From: Corallincola platygyrae
GTDB lineage: Bacteria > Pseudomonadota > Gammaproteobacteria > Enterobacterales > Neiellaceae
DNA: 64,000 nt
NCBI RefSeq assembly: GCF_039544265.1
Contig: NZ_BAABLI010000005.1
Coordinates: 124,001-188,000, forward strand
Direction: 5' to 3'
Of the stretch, positions 23,946 through 33,002 are shown piece by piece. Both the position numbers and the translations under genes were made by a program. Position 1 is the first letter of the stretch; the number at the start of each line of letters is the position of its first letter. Below the pieces are notes generated by a model. It saw nothing but the letters and a program-made list of their open reading frames with translations, was not told the origin of the DNA and searched no databases.

Positions 23946-26279
23946 TTAGCCTGCACTGGCAGCCCGTGCTGCCCAGCCAATGGCTATTTGGCCCAACGCC
24001 AATCCGCCGTCATTGCATGGATACTGATGTGGCGACATGACCTGCATTTTGTGCTGCTGTAACTGGTCTACCACCAGATCCAACAGCAGTCGGTTCTGCC
24101 AACATCCGCCACTCAGCGCTATGGTGGTGACTTGGTGTTTTTTGGCCAGTTGCAGCAGTTGTTGGCTGAGCATGGCTGAGAACTGAAGATGGAAATAGAG
24201 GGCGGTTCGGTTTGGATCCTGATGCTGGACCATGTCGGTGATCAGATTGTGCCAAAGTGTTTTAAAGTCCCACTCCGGCGAGTTATCCATGGTTATCTGG
24301 CAACCGCTATTGAGGGCTTTTTCAGCACTGTTCTGCAGTCCCATGGCCGCCTGCCCTTCGTAGCTTTGCACTGTGGGAGCGCAACCAGTCAATGCAGCCA
24401 CAGCATCGAAAAGACGCCCGCAGGAACTGGCTTTGGGGCTGTTAATCTCTTGTCTAATAGCGGCGCATAGCGGCTCTATCGGGTGCTGTTTGAGCGCTGT
24501 AAATGCTGGCAGAGAAAACTCTCGCCAGTGGGGTGAAAAGCTTTCCAGATGAGCCAGCAGATTGCGCCAGGGGTGTTTGGTTGCTTTTTCTGCGCCGGGC
24601 AAAGGTACCGCGGGTAACCCCCCAAGATGTTCAAACTCACGATAGTTTCCCAAAAGAAACTCACCCCCCCAGATTGGATGAGGACTGTTTGCAGGCGCGG
24701 CTCCAGTGCCATCCAAAATAAGGCCCAGGACCTTGTTTTCATCGAGTGGAATCTGATGCTCGGCCAAGCAGGCAGCCAAATGCGCATGATGGTGTTGTAC
24801 CTCGGTAATCTCGCAACCGGTTGCTCCGGCCAGTTCACAAGCCAGCTCCCTGCTGATATATCCGGGGTGGGTATCGCAGCAGATATGGCTGAGATCAGAG
24901 GTAAACAGCTGACGAAGGTCATCAATTGAGGCTCGGCACTGGCGCTGAACTGACAGCGGTTCCAGATCACCGAGATAGGCACTGATGTAGACAAATCCAT
25001 GACGACTGATGGCTGCCGCATTTTTGAGGTCGCCTCCCAGAGCAAGTACACCATGGCATTGGTCAAAGCCACGGGGTAGCTTGATTGGGGCAGGGGCGTA
25101 GCCTCTGGCCCGCCTTAATATCTGAACTCCTGAACCTGTACATTGCACCACCGAATCGTCGACACGGCGGACGATATGGCGGTTGTGTGTGTGGATGGCG
25201 TCGATACCACCAAACAAGCCGCTAGTCTGGTCTCTGTCTATCTCAGTTAGCTCAATTAGTTTTGTCAGTTCATTCAGCGATGTTGCCGGTGGCTCGCCAG
25301 AAAGGTTGGCTGAGGTCATCACCAAAGGGCCTTCGATATTTGCCATCAGCAGGTGTTGAATGGGGTTGGAAGGCAGCATCACGCCGGTACGATCTAGGCC
25401 GGGGGCTATGTTGTGGGGCAGGGCACTTATTCGCGACTGCAGCAACACTATTGGGGCGGCTGGAGAAGTTAACTGTTCAGCTTCAGACCTATTGATTTGG
25501 CAATAAGCCCCAACCTCATTGAGATCGTGCATCATCAATGCCAGTGGCTTCTCCGGCCGTTTTTTGGCCTTTCTAAGCCTGTTTACCGCGTCAACATTCA
25601 GGGCATCACAGGCCAGATGAAAGCCTCCTACGCCCTTAATGGCAATGACCCCGCCTTGTTTCAGACAGGCAGCGGTGTCAGCCAATGGCGTTGTTACATT
25701 GCTGGTCCCATTTGTTGTGTTAATAAGTGCTAACTGCGGACCACACGTTGGACAGGCCGTGGGCTGAGCGTGAAATCGACGATTGTCGGGTGAGGCGTAC
25801 TCTGCTTGGCACGCTTTGCACATCACAAAGTCGGCCATTGAGGTATGGCCTCTGTCATAGGGCATGGCCTGGATGATGCTGTAGCGAGGACCACAGTGAC
25901 AGCAGTTCAGCAGTGGGTATTGATAAAAGCGACTGTTACTGGAAAACAGCTCATCTAAGCAGTGGCTGCAGGTTGCTAAGTCAGGCAGAACATGGGTGTC
26001 GGCGCAGCTCGCCACTGAAGGCGCAATGGTAAAATCTTCCGGCGGTTTAGCAACAACTGTCTGTTCACAGGTAATGCTATCTATTTGTGCTTGTGGCGGC
26101 AGGTTGTTTCTCAGCTTAGCGACAAATTCATCCCGTCTGTCAGCTGGGAACAGAGAGACGATAACTCCTTCGCCACTGTTCATTACCTCACCGTTTAATC
26201 CCAGAGCTCGCGCCAGCTGCCAGACACACGGACGAAAGCCAACGCCTTGCACCTGGCCTCGAATATGAAGCTCTGCCAT
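23946..26279 (-). CDS. hypF: Carbamoyltransferase HypF
   Basis: Makes the carbamoyl adenylate and transfers the carbamoyl group to HypE for cyanide synthesis. From ATG 26279 it has 777 residues (E. coli HypF 750). Domain order: acylphosphatase (LHIRGQVQGVGFRPCVWQLA, about 4-23), two zinc-finger pairs (CSHCLDE, CCHCGPRYS, CKACQAEY, CPTCGPQ at about 105-190), a YrdC-like domain (GVIAIKGVGGFHLACDA), then the Kae1-like carbamoyltransferase domain (HHHAHLAACLAEH, LILDGTG, LSGGCWQN). In-frame starts at 26324 and 26357 exist but would overlap the inverted repeat in the promoter region. First gene of the leftward hyp operon. Confidence 0.94.
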   Translation of the reverse strand: MAELHIRGQVQGVGFRPCVWQLARALGLNGEVMNSGEGVIVSLFPADRRDEFVAKLRNNLPPQAQIDSITCEQTVVAKPPEDFTIAPSVASCADTHVLPDLATCSHCLDELFSSNSRFYQYPLLNCCHCGPRYSIIQAMPYDRGHTSMADFVMCKACQAEYASPDNRRFHAQPTACPTCGPQLALINTTNGTSNVTTPLADTAACLKQGGVIAIKGVGGFHLACDALNVDAVNRLRKAKKRPEKPLALMMHDLNEVGAYCQINRSEAEQLTSPAAPIVLLQSRISALPHNIAPGLDRTGVMLPSNPIQHLLMANIEGPLVMTSANLSGEPPATSLNELTKLIELTEIDRDQTSGLFGGIDAIHTHNRHIVRRVDDSVVQCTGSGVQILRRARGYAPAPIKLPRGFDQCHGVLALGGDLKNAAAISRHGFVYISAYLGDLEPLSVQRQCRASIDDLRQLFTSDLSHICCDTHPGYISRELACELAGATGCEITEVQHHHAHLAACLAEHQIPLDENKVLGLILDGTGAAPANSPHPIWGGEFLLGNYREFEHLGGLPAVPLPGAEKATKHPWRNLLAHLESFSPHWREFSLPAFTALKQHPIEPLCAAIRQEINSPKASSCGRLFDAVAALTGCAPTVQSYEGQAAMGLQNSAEKALNSGCQITMDNSPEWDFKTLWHNLITDMVQHQDPNRTALYFHLQFSAMLSQQLLQLAKKHQVTTIALSGGCWQNRLLLDLVVDQLQQHKMQVMSPHQYPCNDGGLALGQIAIGWAARAASAG

Positions 26280-26323
26280 AGAAGTGCTCAAAATGACCAA
26301 ACCCTTCTCTGGAATCAATAACA

Positions 26324-26384
26324 TAAGTTTAGTTGGTCCAAGCAGTCCTGGTACCAAAATTAGTGCGCTATTGGACTAAACTTA
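26324..26384. promoter_or_regulatory. Inverted repeat in the divergent hypF/hydB promoter region
   Basis: TAAGTTTAGT-TGG-TCCAA (26324-26341) is the inverted counterpart of TTGGACTAAACTTA (26371-26384); the arms match over 14 bases apart from the inserted TGG. The centres are about 45 bases apart, suited to a regulator binding two half-regions between the divergent operons. No regulator gene is adjacent. I saw no FNR or sigma-54 consensus in the 139-base gap. Confidence 0.45.
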
Positions 26385-26418
26385 AGCTATCACTCCAGCC
26401 TGCAGGGATGGCGTACCG

Positions 26419-27579
26419 GTGACTGAAAAAACACGGCAGTTACCTCTGTTTTTACCCCGAGAATTATTTCCCGAGTTGTTTGCCTGTCTGCAGAAAAATT
26501 TTGATCGGGTTGTTGGACCCATCGTCCACCAACATGCCGTGGTCTATCAGGAACTCGAGTCGTTAGCTCAACTGCCACAAGGTTTTAGAGACACCACAGA
26601 AGCGGGTCAGTATCGGTTGTATACGACCGGGTCGTTTCGCTTGTTTGATTGTGTCAGCAGTGCCCAGGGCATTAAACCCTGGTTGTTCCTGCCGGAAGAG
26701 CCGCTGTGGCAACTTAGCACCGGGGTGGATGCCAGCTTCGAATCCATACCGGTAGATGCGCTATCGACGGCATGGGTAGGTGCCAGGGCGTGTGATTTGG
26801 CAGGACTTAATCTACTCGATAAACACTTTCTGCATAACGGCTGCGTCGATGAGCGCTATCAGAAGCGCCGTGAAAAACTGTTTGTCGTCGCAGTGAACTG
26901 TCACCGTTCATTGGCAACCTGCTTTTGTGCCTCTACGGCCGATGGTCCCGAGGTGAGTGCGGGTTTTGATCTGTTGCTTGATGAGCTGAACCAAGGGTTT
27001 GTGCTGGTCGCCGCCACGGATAAAGCTAGGTCAGCGATTGCCGCTCTTGAATTGTCACCGGCGACTGCCGCTCAGATAGCAGCGGCAGACGTCGGCAGGG
27101 AGCAGGCCAGAAAGCAGCAACGGGTGATGCCTTCACCACATAAGTTAGCTGAACTTCAATCAGCCAACCTGAGTGTCGAGCATTGGCAAGAGGTGGCGGA
27201 ACGTTGTTTGACATGCGGAAACTGCACGGCAGTTTGTCCCTCCTGTTTTTGTTTCAGAGCCACCGACGATACCCCGATAACCGGTGAGCAGCATCAACAT
27301 GGCAGGCAGTGGGACAGCTGTTTTTCTGACAGTCACAGTTACATTGTTGGCAGCCAGGTGCACAAAACCGCTGAGCATAAATACCGACAGTGGTTGTTGC
27401 ACAAACTCAGTTACTGGTTTGGTCAATATGGCCGCAGTGGTTGCAGTGGCTGTGGTCGCTGTATCAGCTGGTGTCCGGCGGGCATCGATCTGGTCGCAGA
27501 AGCCAATCGGTTATGTTCTGATGCTGGCGGCGATGCGGAGAGTGTGCGAGGTGATAACGGAGGGCCATATGATGGCTGA
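26419..27579 (+). CDS. hydB: Group 3b [NiFe]-hydrogenase beta subunit (iron-sulfur)
   Basis: Electron-transfer subunit of a cytosolic NAD(P)-linked hydrogenase of the HydBGDA (sulfhydrogenase) type; 386 residues from a GTG start. The C-terminal third has two ferredoxin-type clusters, CLTCGNCTAVCPSCFCF (about 264-280) and CSGCGRCISWCP (about 340-351); an ARACDLAGLNLLDKHF segment and extra cysteines (CHRSLATCFC) are typical of HydB/AsrA-like proteins. A four-codon ATG minigene at 26408 ends in a TGA that overlaps this GTG (GTGA), so start-codon coupling is possible. The 3' end overlaps hydG by 11 bases. Confidence 0.9.
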   Translation: MTEKTRQLPLFLPRELFPELFACLQKNFDRVVGPIVHQHAVVYQELESLAQLPQGFRDTTEAGQYRLYTTGSFRLFDCVSSAQGIKPWLFLPEEPLWQLSTGVDASFESIPVDALSTAWVGARACDLAGLNLLDKHFLHNGCVDERYQKRREKLFVVAVNCHRSLATCFCASTADGPEVSAGFDLLLDELNQGFVLVAATDKARSAIAALELSPATAAQIAAADVGREQARKQQRVMPSPHKLAELQSANLSVEHWQEVAERCLTCGNCTAVCPSCFCFRATDDTPITGEQHQHGRQWDSCFSDSHSYIVGSQVHKTAEHKYRQWLLHKLSYWFGQYGRSGCSGCGRCISWCPAGIDLVAEANRLCSDAGGDAESVRGDNGGPYDG

Positions 27580-28402
27580 TCCCTGGTTACCGATGCTGGC
27601 GGAGGTGATAGAAAACCAGCCCGAGGTTCCGGGCGTGGCGACACTGGCATTGCGACTGGTGGATGACCAGCAGCGGCAGGAGTATCGCTTCCAGTGGGGT
27701 CAATTCAATATGCTGTACCTGAAGGGGGTTGGCGAGATCCCTATCTCGATCATGGACTGTGAAGGTGACCATATCCTGCACACGATCCGAGCGGTGGGGC
27801 GAGTCAGCAATCGCATGGTCGAATTACAATCAGGTGACCATATGGGCTTACGAGGACCCTTTGGCAATCATTGGCCCTTGGAAGGGACTGAACAGCGAGA
27901 CCTTGTGTTTATTACCGCAGGCTTGGGGTGTGCACCCGTTTTGGCGGCGATCCGTCAGGCAATTCTGCAACGCCAGCGCTTCAATCGCATCGTCATTTTA
28001 CAGGGGGTTAAACACCGTCACGATCTGCTTTGGGAAACCCAGTATCAGGCCTGGCGGGATGTCCCCGATTGCCAGGTGTTACTGGCGGCCAGTGAGGAGC
28101 ATGCCCATATTCCGCATTGGTCGATGGGCATGGTGACCGTGCTGTTGGAGCAAGCTGAGTTTGATATCAACCATTGCACGGTAATGATGTGTGGCCCAGA
28201 GCCTATGCTGCGGGCATCGATGCAAAAATTACTGGAGATGGGCGTTGATCCCCAACATTGCTTTTTAAGCCTTGAACGCAATATGCAGTGTGGTTTCGGC
28301 CACTGCGGACATTGCCAGATGGGCGACCAGTTCTTGTGTCGGCAAGGCCCCATCTTTCCTTACTCTCGGATACAGCGTTGGCTGGAAACACGGGGGATCT
28401 GA
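27569..28402 (+). CDS. hydG: Group 3b hydrogenase gamma subunit (FAD/NAD(P)-binding)
   Basis: Flavoprotein subunit that exchanges electrons with NAD(P)H; 277 residues. The frame is open to 27284, but the true start is the ATG pair at 27569/27572 behind GGAGGG, overlapping the end of hydB. Ferredoxin-reductase fold: FAD-binding region about 1-105, then GLRGPFGNHWPLEG and FITAGLGCAPVLAAIR for pyridine nucleotide, and VMMCGPEPML. The C-terminal CGFGHCGHCQ plus a later Cys forms a PyrK-type [2Fe-2S] site. Same order as hydBGDA of Pyrococcus sulfhydrogenase. Confidence 0.92.
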   Translation: MMADPWLPMLAEVIENQPEVPGVATLALRLVDDQQRQEYRFQWGQFNMLYLKGVGEIPISIMDCEGDHILHTIRAVGRVSNRMVELQSGDHMGLRGPFGNHWPLEGTEQRDLVFITAGLGCAPVLAAIRQAILQRQRFNRIVILQGVKHRHDLLWETQYQAWRDVPDCQVLLAASEEHAHIPHWSMGMVTVLLEQAEFDINHCTVMMCGPEPMLRASMQKLLEMGVDPQHCFLSLERNMQCGFGHCGHCQMGDQFLCRQGPIFPYSRIQRWLETRGI

Positions 28403-28403
28403 T

Positions 28404-29219
28404 ATGACAAACTCAGTTTCCCAAGGCAATAGAAAAGCTACGCTGGCGATCCATAAACTGACGTCCTGTTCTGGTTGTCAGGCGGTGATACTGAACCTGG
28501 GCGAAGATCTGCTGACATTACTGGAGCAGGTGGAGATTCTGCATTTCGTCGAAGGGGGGATCTACCAACCAGATGCCAAAGTTGATATCGCTTTGGTTGA
28601 AGGCAGTGTGTCGACGCCCGATGACCAGATTCGTCTGAACGCCATTCGAGAACACTGTCAGTTGCTGATTGCTGTCGGCGCGTGTGCCTGCTCTGGTGGA
28701 GTGCAGGCGCTGCGCAATGTAAAGCAGAGTGATGATTGGGCGGCCAGCGTTTATGCCGACAAACGTTATATAGATTCTTTGAGTCGTTCCCATGCCATTG
28801 CTGACTGTACCAAAGTTGATTTTGAGTTGTGGGGGTGTCCCATCAGTGGCAGACAGATACTGGCTGCGTTGTCGATGTTACTTCGAGGCGTATCGCCGAT
28901 ATCACCTACAGAAAAGCTCTGTCAGGAGTGTAAGCGCCGCCAGCAGGTTTGTGTTGTTGTTACTCAGGGAGAGCCTTGTATGGGGCCCGTCACCCGCGCT
29001 GGGTGTGGTGCTTTGTGTCCGCAATTTGGCGCTCCCTGTTATACCTGCTTTGGTCCCAGTGAGCAGCCAAACATGCAGGGATTGGCTCGTCGGTTTCAAG
29101 CGCTGGGGCTGCCACCACAGCGTGTGGCAGAGCGTTTCGTCTCCATCAGTGCAGGTGCGCCTGCGTTCGCTGATGCATATCGGGATTTGATGATTGATAT
29201 CGCCAAGACAAAGGATTAA
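28404..29219 (+). CDS. hydD: Group 3b [NiFe]-hydrogenase small (delta) subunit
   Basis: Iron-sulfur small subunit that links the [NiFe] site to the HydB/HydG electron path; 271 residues, no Tat signal, so cytosolic. Cluster ligands are seen in LTSCSGCQAVILNL (proximal cluster), GACACSGGVQAL, the WGCPISG segment, and GEPCMGPVTRAGCGALCPQFGAPCYTC split over about residues 190-225. The open frame extends to 28272 inside hydG; ATG 28404 comes one base after the hydG stop. hydA follows 17 bases downstream. Confidence 0.93.
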   Translation: MTNSVSQGNRKATLAIHKLTSCSGCQAVILNLGEDLLTLLEQVEILHFVEGGIYQPDAKVDIALVEGSVSTPDDQIRLNAIREHCQLLIAVGACACSGGVQALRNVKQSDDWAASVYADKRYIDSLSRSHAIADCTKVDFELWGCPISGRQILAALSMLLRGVSPISPTEKLCQECKRRQQVCVVVTQGEPCMGPVTRAGCGALCPQFGAPCYTCFGPSEQPNMQGLARRFQALGLPPQRVAERFVSISAGAPAFADAYRDLMIDIAKTKD

Positions 29220-29236
29220 CAGGGAGTTTTGATGAC

Positions 29237-30553
29237 ATGAGTTCAGAGCAGCAAGGCGATCGAGTCATTGAGTTAAACGTACCAATGATCACACGTCTGG
29301 AGGGGGAAGGCGCGTTGGTGCTCAAGGCGAAAGAGGGCAAGCTCGAATCTGTGCACCTCAAGATCTATGAACCTCCGCGTTATTTTGAAAAGCTATTGGA
29401 GGGGAAACACTTCACGGAACTCCCCCATATCGTGGCGCGTATCTGCGGGATCTGTCCGATCGCCTATCAGATGACTGCAGTACGCGCTGTAGAGACCCTG
29501 TTTGAAGTTGTACTGCCTGATTCGATTGCCGCACTGCGGCGTGTCACCCAGTGTGGAGAGTGGCTGCAGAGCCATGCACTGCACATTCACTTTCTGGCGG
29601 CGCCGGATTATCTCGGTTTTGACAATGTGATGGGATTGGCAAAGCGTTATCCCGAAGAAGTTAAGCGGGGTATGCGTTTACAGGCGTTAGGCAATGATCT
29701 GCTGCGGTTGCAGGGAGGGCGCTCGGTACATCCGATTGGACTGAAGGTGGGCGGCTACAGCGCGTTGCCCGATCCGAAAGTCATCGCTGAACTAGTCGAG
29801 CGTTTAAGCCAGGCAGAGGTTGATTGTCAGCAGTTGGCGCGTTGGATCGCGTCGTTACCTATCCCCGACGATAACCAAACGTTCCTGAGCGTGGCGTGCA
29901 GCGGCGACGGCAGTTACCCGATGAATGAGGGCAAGATCCGTGTTTCCGATGGGGCTGAAATCAGTGCGGATGAATACCCAACCCACTTTATCGAACATCA
30001 GGAACCACATTCCACCGCGCTGTTCTCTCTGTATCGAGGGAAAGAGCCTTACTTGGTTGGGCCATTGGCGCGGATCAATCTGAGCTTTGATCGCCTGCAT
30101 CCAGCCGTGCAAACACTGGCCAATGACTTGGGGTGGCGTTTTCCCTCTCACAATATGTACCACAGCATCGCAGCTCGGGTATTGGAGTGCTACTACGCTG
30201 TGCTCGAAGCAAAATCTATTCTTGAGGGCATAGGTACCCTAACAATGATTGATGCTGCTGTTGAAGTGACACCAAAAGCGGGCCAAGCCAGCTGGGTGAC
30301 AGAAGCCCCCCGTGGTTTGATTTATCACCGTTATGAGTTGGATAAAGAGGGTTATATCAAAGCCTGCAGCATTATTCCTCCCACCAGTCAGAACCAAGCC
30401 CGTATTGAGCAGGACCTGATCACCTCGGTTAACCGTTTTGGTCTTGACCACAGCGAGGAGGAGCTGAAGTTTTATTGCGAGCGGCTGATACGTAACTACG
30501 ACCCATGTATCAGCTGCTCTGTTCATTTTTTAAAACTGCAGCTGCTCTCCTAA
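29237..30553 (+). CDS. hydA: Group 3b [NiFe]-hydrogenase large (alpha) subunit
   Basis: Catalytic subunit with the [NiFe] centre, 438 residues. The N-terminal L1 motif RICGICP (followed by IAYQ) at about residues 69-75 and the C-terminal L2 motif DPCISCSVH provide the four nickel/iron cysteines. Eight residues follow the His, the tail expected to be cut by the maturation protease at 23416-23943. Compact size and the four-gene hydBGDA order place it in group 3b, bidirectional NAD(P)-coupled enzymes that may also reduce polysulfide. It ends 18 bases from the convergent ppsA with no terminator between. Confidence 0.95.
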   Translation: MSSEQQGDRVIELNVPMITRLEGEGALVLKAKEGKLESVHLKIYEPPRYFEKLLEGKHFTELPHIVARICGICPIAYQMTAVRAVETLFEVVLPDSIAALRRVTQCGEWLQSHALHIHFLAAPDYLGFDNVMGLAKRYPEEVKRGMRLQALGNDLLRLQGGRSVHPIGLKVGGYSALPDPKVIAELVERLSQAEVDCQQLARWIASLPIPDDNQTFLSVACSGDGSYPMNEGKIRVSDGAEISADEYPTHFIEHQEPHSTALFSLYRGKEPYLVGPLARINLSFDRLHPAVQTLANDLGWRFPSHNMYHSIAARVLECYYAVLEAKSILEGIGTLTMIDAAVEVTPKAGQASWVTEAPRGLIYHRYELDKEGYIKACSIIPPTSQNQARIEQDLITSVNRFGLDHSEEELKFYCERLIRNYDPCISCSVHFLKLQLLS

Positions 30554-30571
30554 ATCTTGCTGTGCGTTAGC

Positions 30572-32974
30572 TTACTGATTCTGGGCTTGGTCATTCTCCA
30601 GTGCCAGCACCACCTCTGTCATCTCCAACATGCTGTCAGGATTCAGGGAGATTGAGCCAATCCCCTGTTCCACCAGCCAGCGGGTGATTTGCGGAAAGTC
30701 TGACGGTGCCTGGCCGCAGATACCGATATATTTTCCTCGCTCGTTACAGGCCTTGATCGCCATCTCTATCATCCGCAGTACGGCTTCATCACGCTCATCG
30801 TATTGCGTCAGCAGACCTGAATCTCGATCAACGCCCAGAGTGAGCTGCGTTAAGTCGTTAGAGCCAATACTGTAACCGTCGCAACGTTCCAGGAACTTGT
30901 CGGCAAGAATGACATTGGCTGGGATCTCGCACATGGTGTAGACCTTAAGGCCGTTTTCTCCGCGTTTTAGTCCGTGACTTTCCATCAGTGCCATTACCTG
31001 GTCGAGGTCGCCAATGGTACGAGTGAAGGGGATCATCACGGTAAGGTTCGTGAGTCCCATACGTTCACGTACCTTCTTCACTGCCTGGCACTCCAGTGCA
31101 AAACAGGCTGCAAACTGGTCGCTGGGGTAACGACCCGCGCCACGGAAGCCAATCATTGGGTTCTCCTCTTTCGGTTCGTAACGCTCTCCGCCGATCAGGG
31201 CGCAATATTCGTTACTCTTGAAATCAGAAAAACGCAGGATCACTTTCTTCGGATAGAAGGCCGCCGCGATGGCGCCTATGCCCTCAGCCATTCGCTCGAC
31301 GTAATAGCTTACCGGGTCAGGATAACCTCTCACTTTTTCATCGATGGCCGCTTTCACCTCTTCCGTCTGCTGTGCATATTCAAGCAGCGCCTGAGGGTGG
31401 ATGCCGATGAGGTGGTTGATGATGAACTCGAGCCTTGCCAGGCCAACGCCATCGTTGGGCAGGGCGGCAAATTCAAGTGCCCGGTGCGGATCGGCGACAT
31501 TCATCATGATCTGAGTTTTTGGCCGCTGTTTGAACTCGGCATCATGGGTTGTTACCTCGAAGGGCAGTGCTCCCTGGTAGACCCTGCCGGTATCGCCTTC
31601 GGCACAGCAGATGGTTACCATTTCCCCTTCGCGAAGTCGATCAACGGCATCGCCACAGCCAACAATGGCTGGAATACCCAGCTCTCTGGCAATGATCGCG
31701 GCGTGGCATACCCGTCCACCACGGTTGGTGACGATCGCTGAGGCAATTTTCATCACGGGCTCCCAATCGGGATCGGTGATATCCGTCACCAACACCTCTC
31801 CGGCTTCCAGTTCGTGCATATGGCTGGCTTCGAGCACAATACGCACTTTGCCTGTGGCAATCTTTTTACCGACACTCTTGCCGGTTACCAGCACATCGCT
31901 GTGTTCTTTCAGAGCATAAGTTTCAACCTGCGTCATGCCATTGCTGGCGTGCACGGTTTCAGGACGGGCCTGCAGAATAAACAGCTCACCACTGAGGCCA
32001 TCTTTGGCCCATTCAATATCCATCGGTCTGGCTTTGCCGGCCCGAGCTGAATAGTGCTTTTCAATCAGAACTGCAGCTTTCGCCAGTCTAAGGACATCAT
32101 CATCCTGCAGGGCGAAGCGCTGCTGCTCGGCGGGCGATACAAGGACATTTCGGGTGCTGACACCGTCATTCACCTTGTCGCTGTAAACCATCTTGATCGC
32201 TTTTTCACCCAGGTGACGGCGAACAATGGGGCGATTGCTGTCGTTGAGTGTGGGTTTGAAAACCAGGTACTCATCCGGATTGACCGCACCCTGTACGACA
32301 TTTTCTCCCAGTCCGTAAGCTGCCGTTATCAGCACCACATCGCGGAAGCCTGACTCGGTATCCAAAGTGAACATCACGCCAGAGCAGTCTAAGTCAGAAC
32401 GCACCATCTTTTGGATCCCGATTGAAAGGGCCACTTCCATATGGTCAAACCCTTTGTCATCGCGATAATTGATGGCGCGATCAGTGAACAGTGAGGCAAA
32501 TACCTTACGCACGCATAACAGCAGTTGCTCGGCACCATGAACATTGAGGAAGGTTTCCTGTTGGCCAGCAAAGGATGCATCTGGCAAATCTTCTGCCGTT
32601 GCGGAGCTGCGTACTGCGACGTCTACATCGCTACCATATTCCTGCTCCAGCGCTGCATATGCCGCCAGCAGTTGCTGCTCCAGACCGGGGGGAAACTTCG
32701 CAGTTTTCAGGCTGTGCCGGATATGGCTGCCTGCTCTTTGCAGAGACTGGGTATCTCCCGGTGTTATGGTCGCCAGTTCGCGCTCAATCTCCGGCCGCAA
32801 ATCATTGTGGTCCAGCAGGGCTCGATAGGCATCGGCAGTAATTGCAAAGCCATTGGGAAGGCGGGTCTCAGCATCGCTCAGCAGATCGTACATCTCGCCC
32901 AGCGATGCATTTTTGCCGCCAACCAAGGGGATGTCTTCAATGGTCAGATCTTTAAACCAGCGTATGTAAGTCAT
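30572..32974 (-). CDS. ppsA: Phosphoenolpyruvate synthase
   Basis: Converts pyruvate, ATP and water to PEP, AMP and phosphate for gluconeogenesis; 800 residues from ATG 32974 (E. coli 792). The N-terminal ATP-grasp domain starts VGGKNASLGEMYDLL and includes RSSATAEDLPDASFAGQQET; the phosphohistidine domain has TNRGGRVCHAAIIARELGIP; the C-terminal TIM-barrel domain ends with GSNDLTQLTLGVDRDSG and the catalytic Cys in IGICGQAPSD. The frame continues to 33082, but that part overlaps the upstream ATPase gene. The 28-base gap suggests co-transcription with the P-type ATPase, an unusual pairing. Confidence 0.95.
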   Translation of the reverse strand: MTYIRWFKDLTIEDIPLVGGKNASLGEMYDLLSDAETRLPNGFAITADAYRALLDHNDLRPEIERELATITPGDTQSLQRAGSHIRHSLKTAKFPPGLEQQLLAAYAALEQEYGSDVDVAVRSSATAEDLPDASFAGQQETFLNVHGAEQLLLCVRKVFASLFTDRAINYRDDKGFDHMEVALSIGIQKMVRSDLDCSGVMFTLDTESGFRDVVLITAAYGLGENVVQGAVNPDEYLVFKPTLNDSNRPIVRRHLGEKAIKMVYSDKVNDGVSTRNVLVSPAEQQRFALQDDDVLRLAKAAVLIEKHYSARAGKARPMDIEWAKDGLSGELFILQARPETVHASNGMTQVETYALKEHSDVLVTGKSVGKKIATGKVRIVLEASHMHELEAGEVLVTDITDPDWEPVMKIASAIVTNRGGRVCHAAIIARELGIPAIVGCGDAVDRLREGEMVTICCAEGDTGRVYQGALPFEVTTHDAEFKQRPKTQIMMNVADPHRALEFAALPNDGVGLARLEFIINHLIGIHPQALLEYAQQTEEVKAAIDEKVRGYPDPVSYYVERMAEGIGAIAAAFYPKKVILRFSDFKSNEYCALIGGERYEPKEENPMIGFRGAGRYPSDQFAACFALECQAVKKVRERMGLTNLTVMIPFTRTIGDLDQVMALMESHGLKRGENGLKVYTMCEIPANVILADKFLERCDGYSIGSNDLTQLTLGVDRDSGLLTQYDERDEAVLRMIEMAIKACNERGKYIGICGQAPSDFPQITRWLVEQGIGSISLNPDSMLEMTEVVLALENDQAQNQ

Positions 32975-33002
32975 AAGAGAGTCCCTCTTCTTGTATGGTT
33001 TA

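Noticed and set aside
27284..27568. Extension of hydG through the end of hydB
   Set aside because: It is an alternative frame of hydB; its translation is low-complexity and unrelated to ferredoxin reductases.
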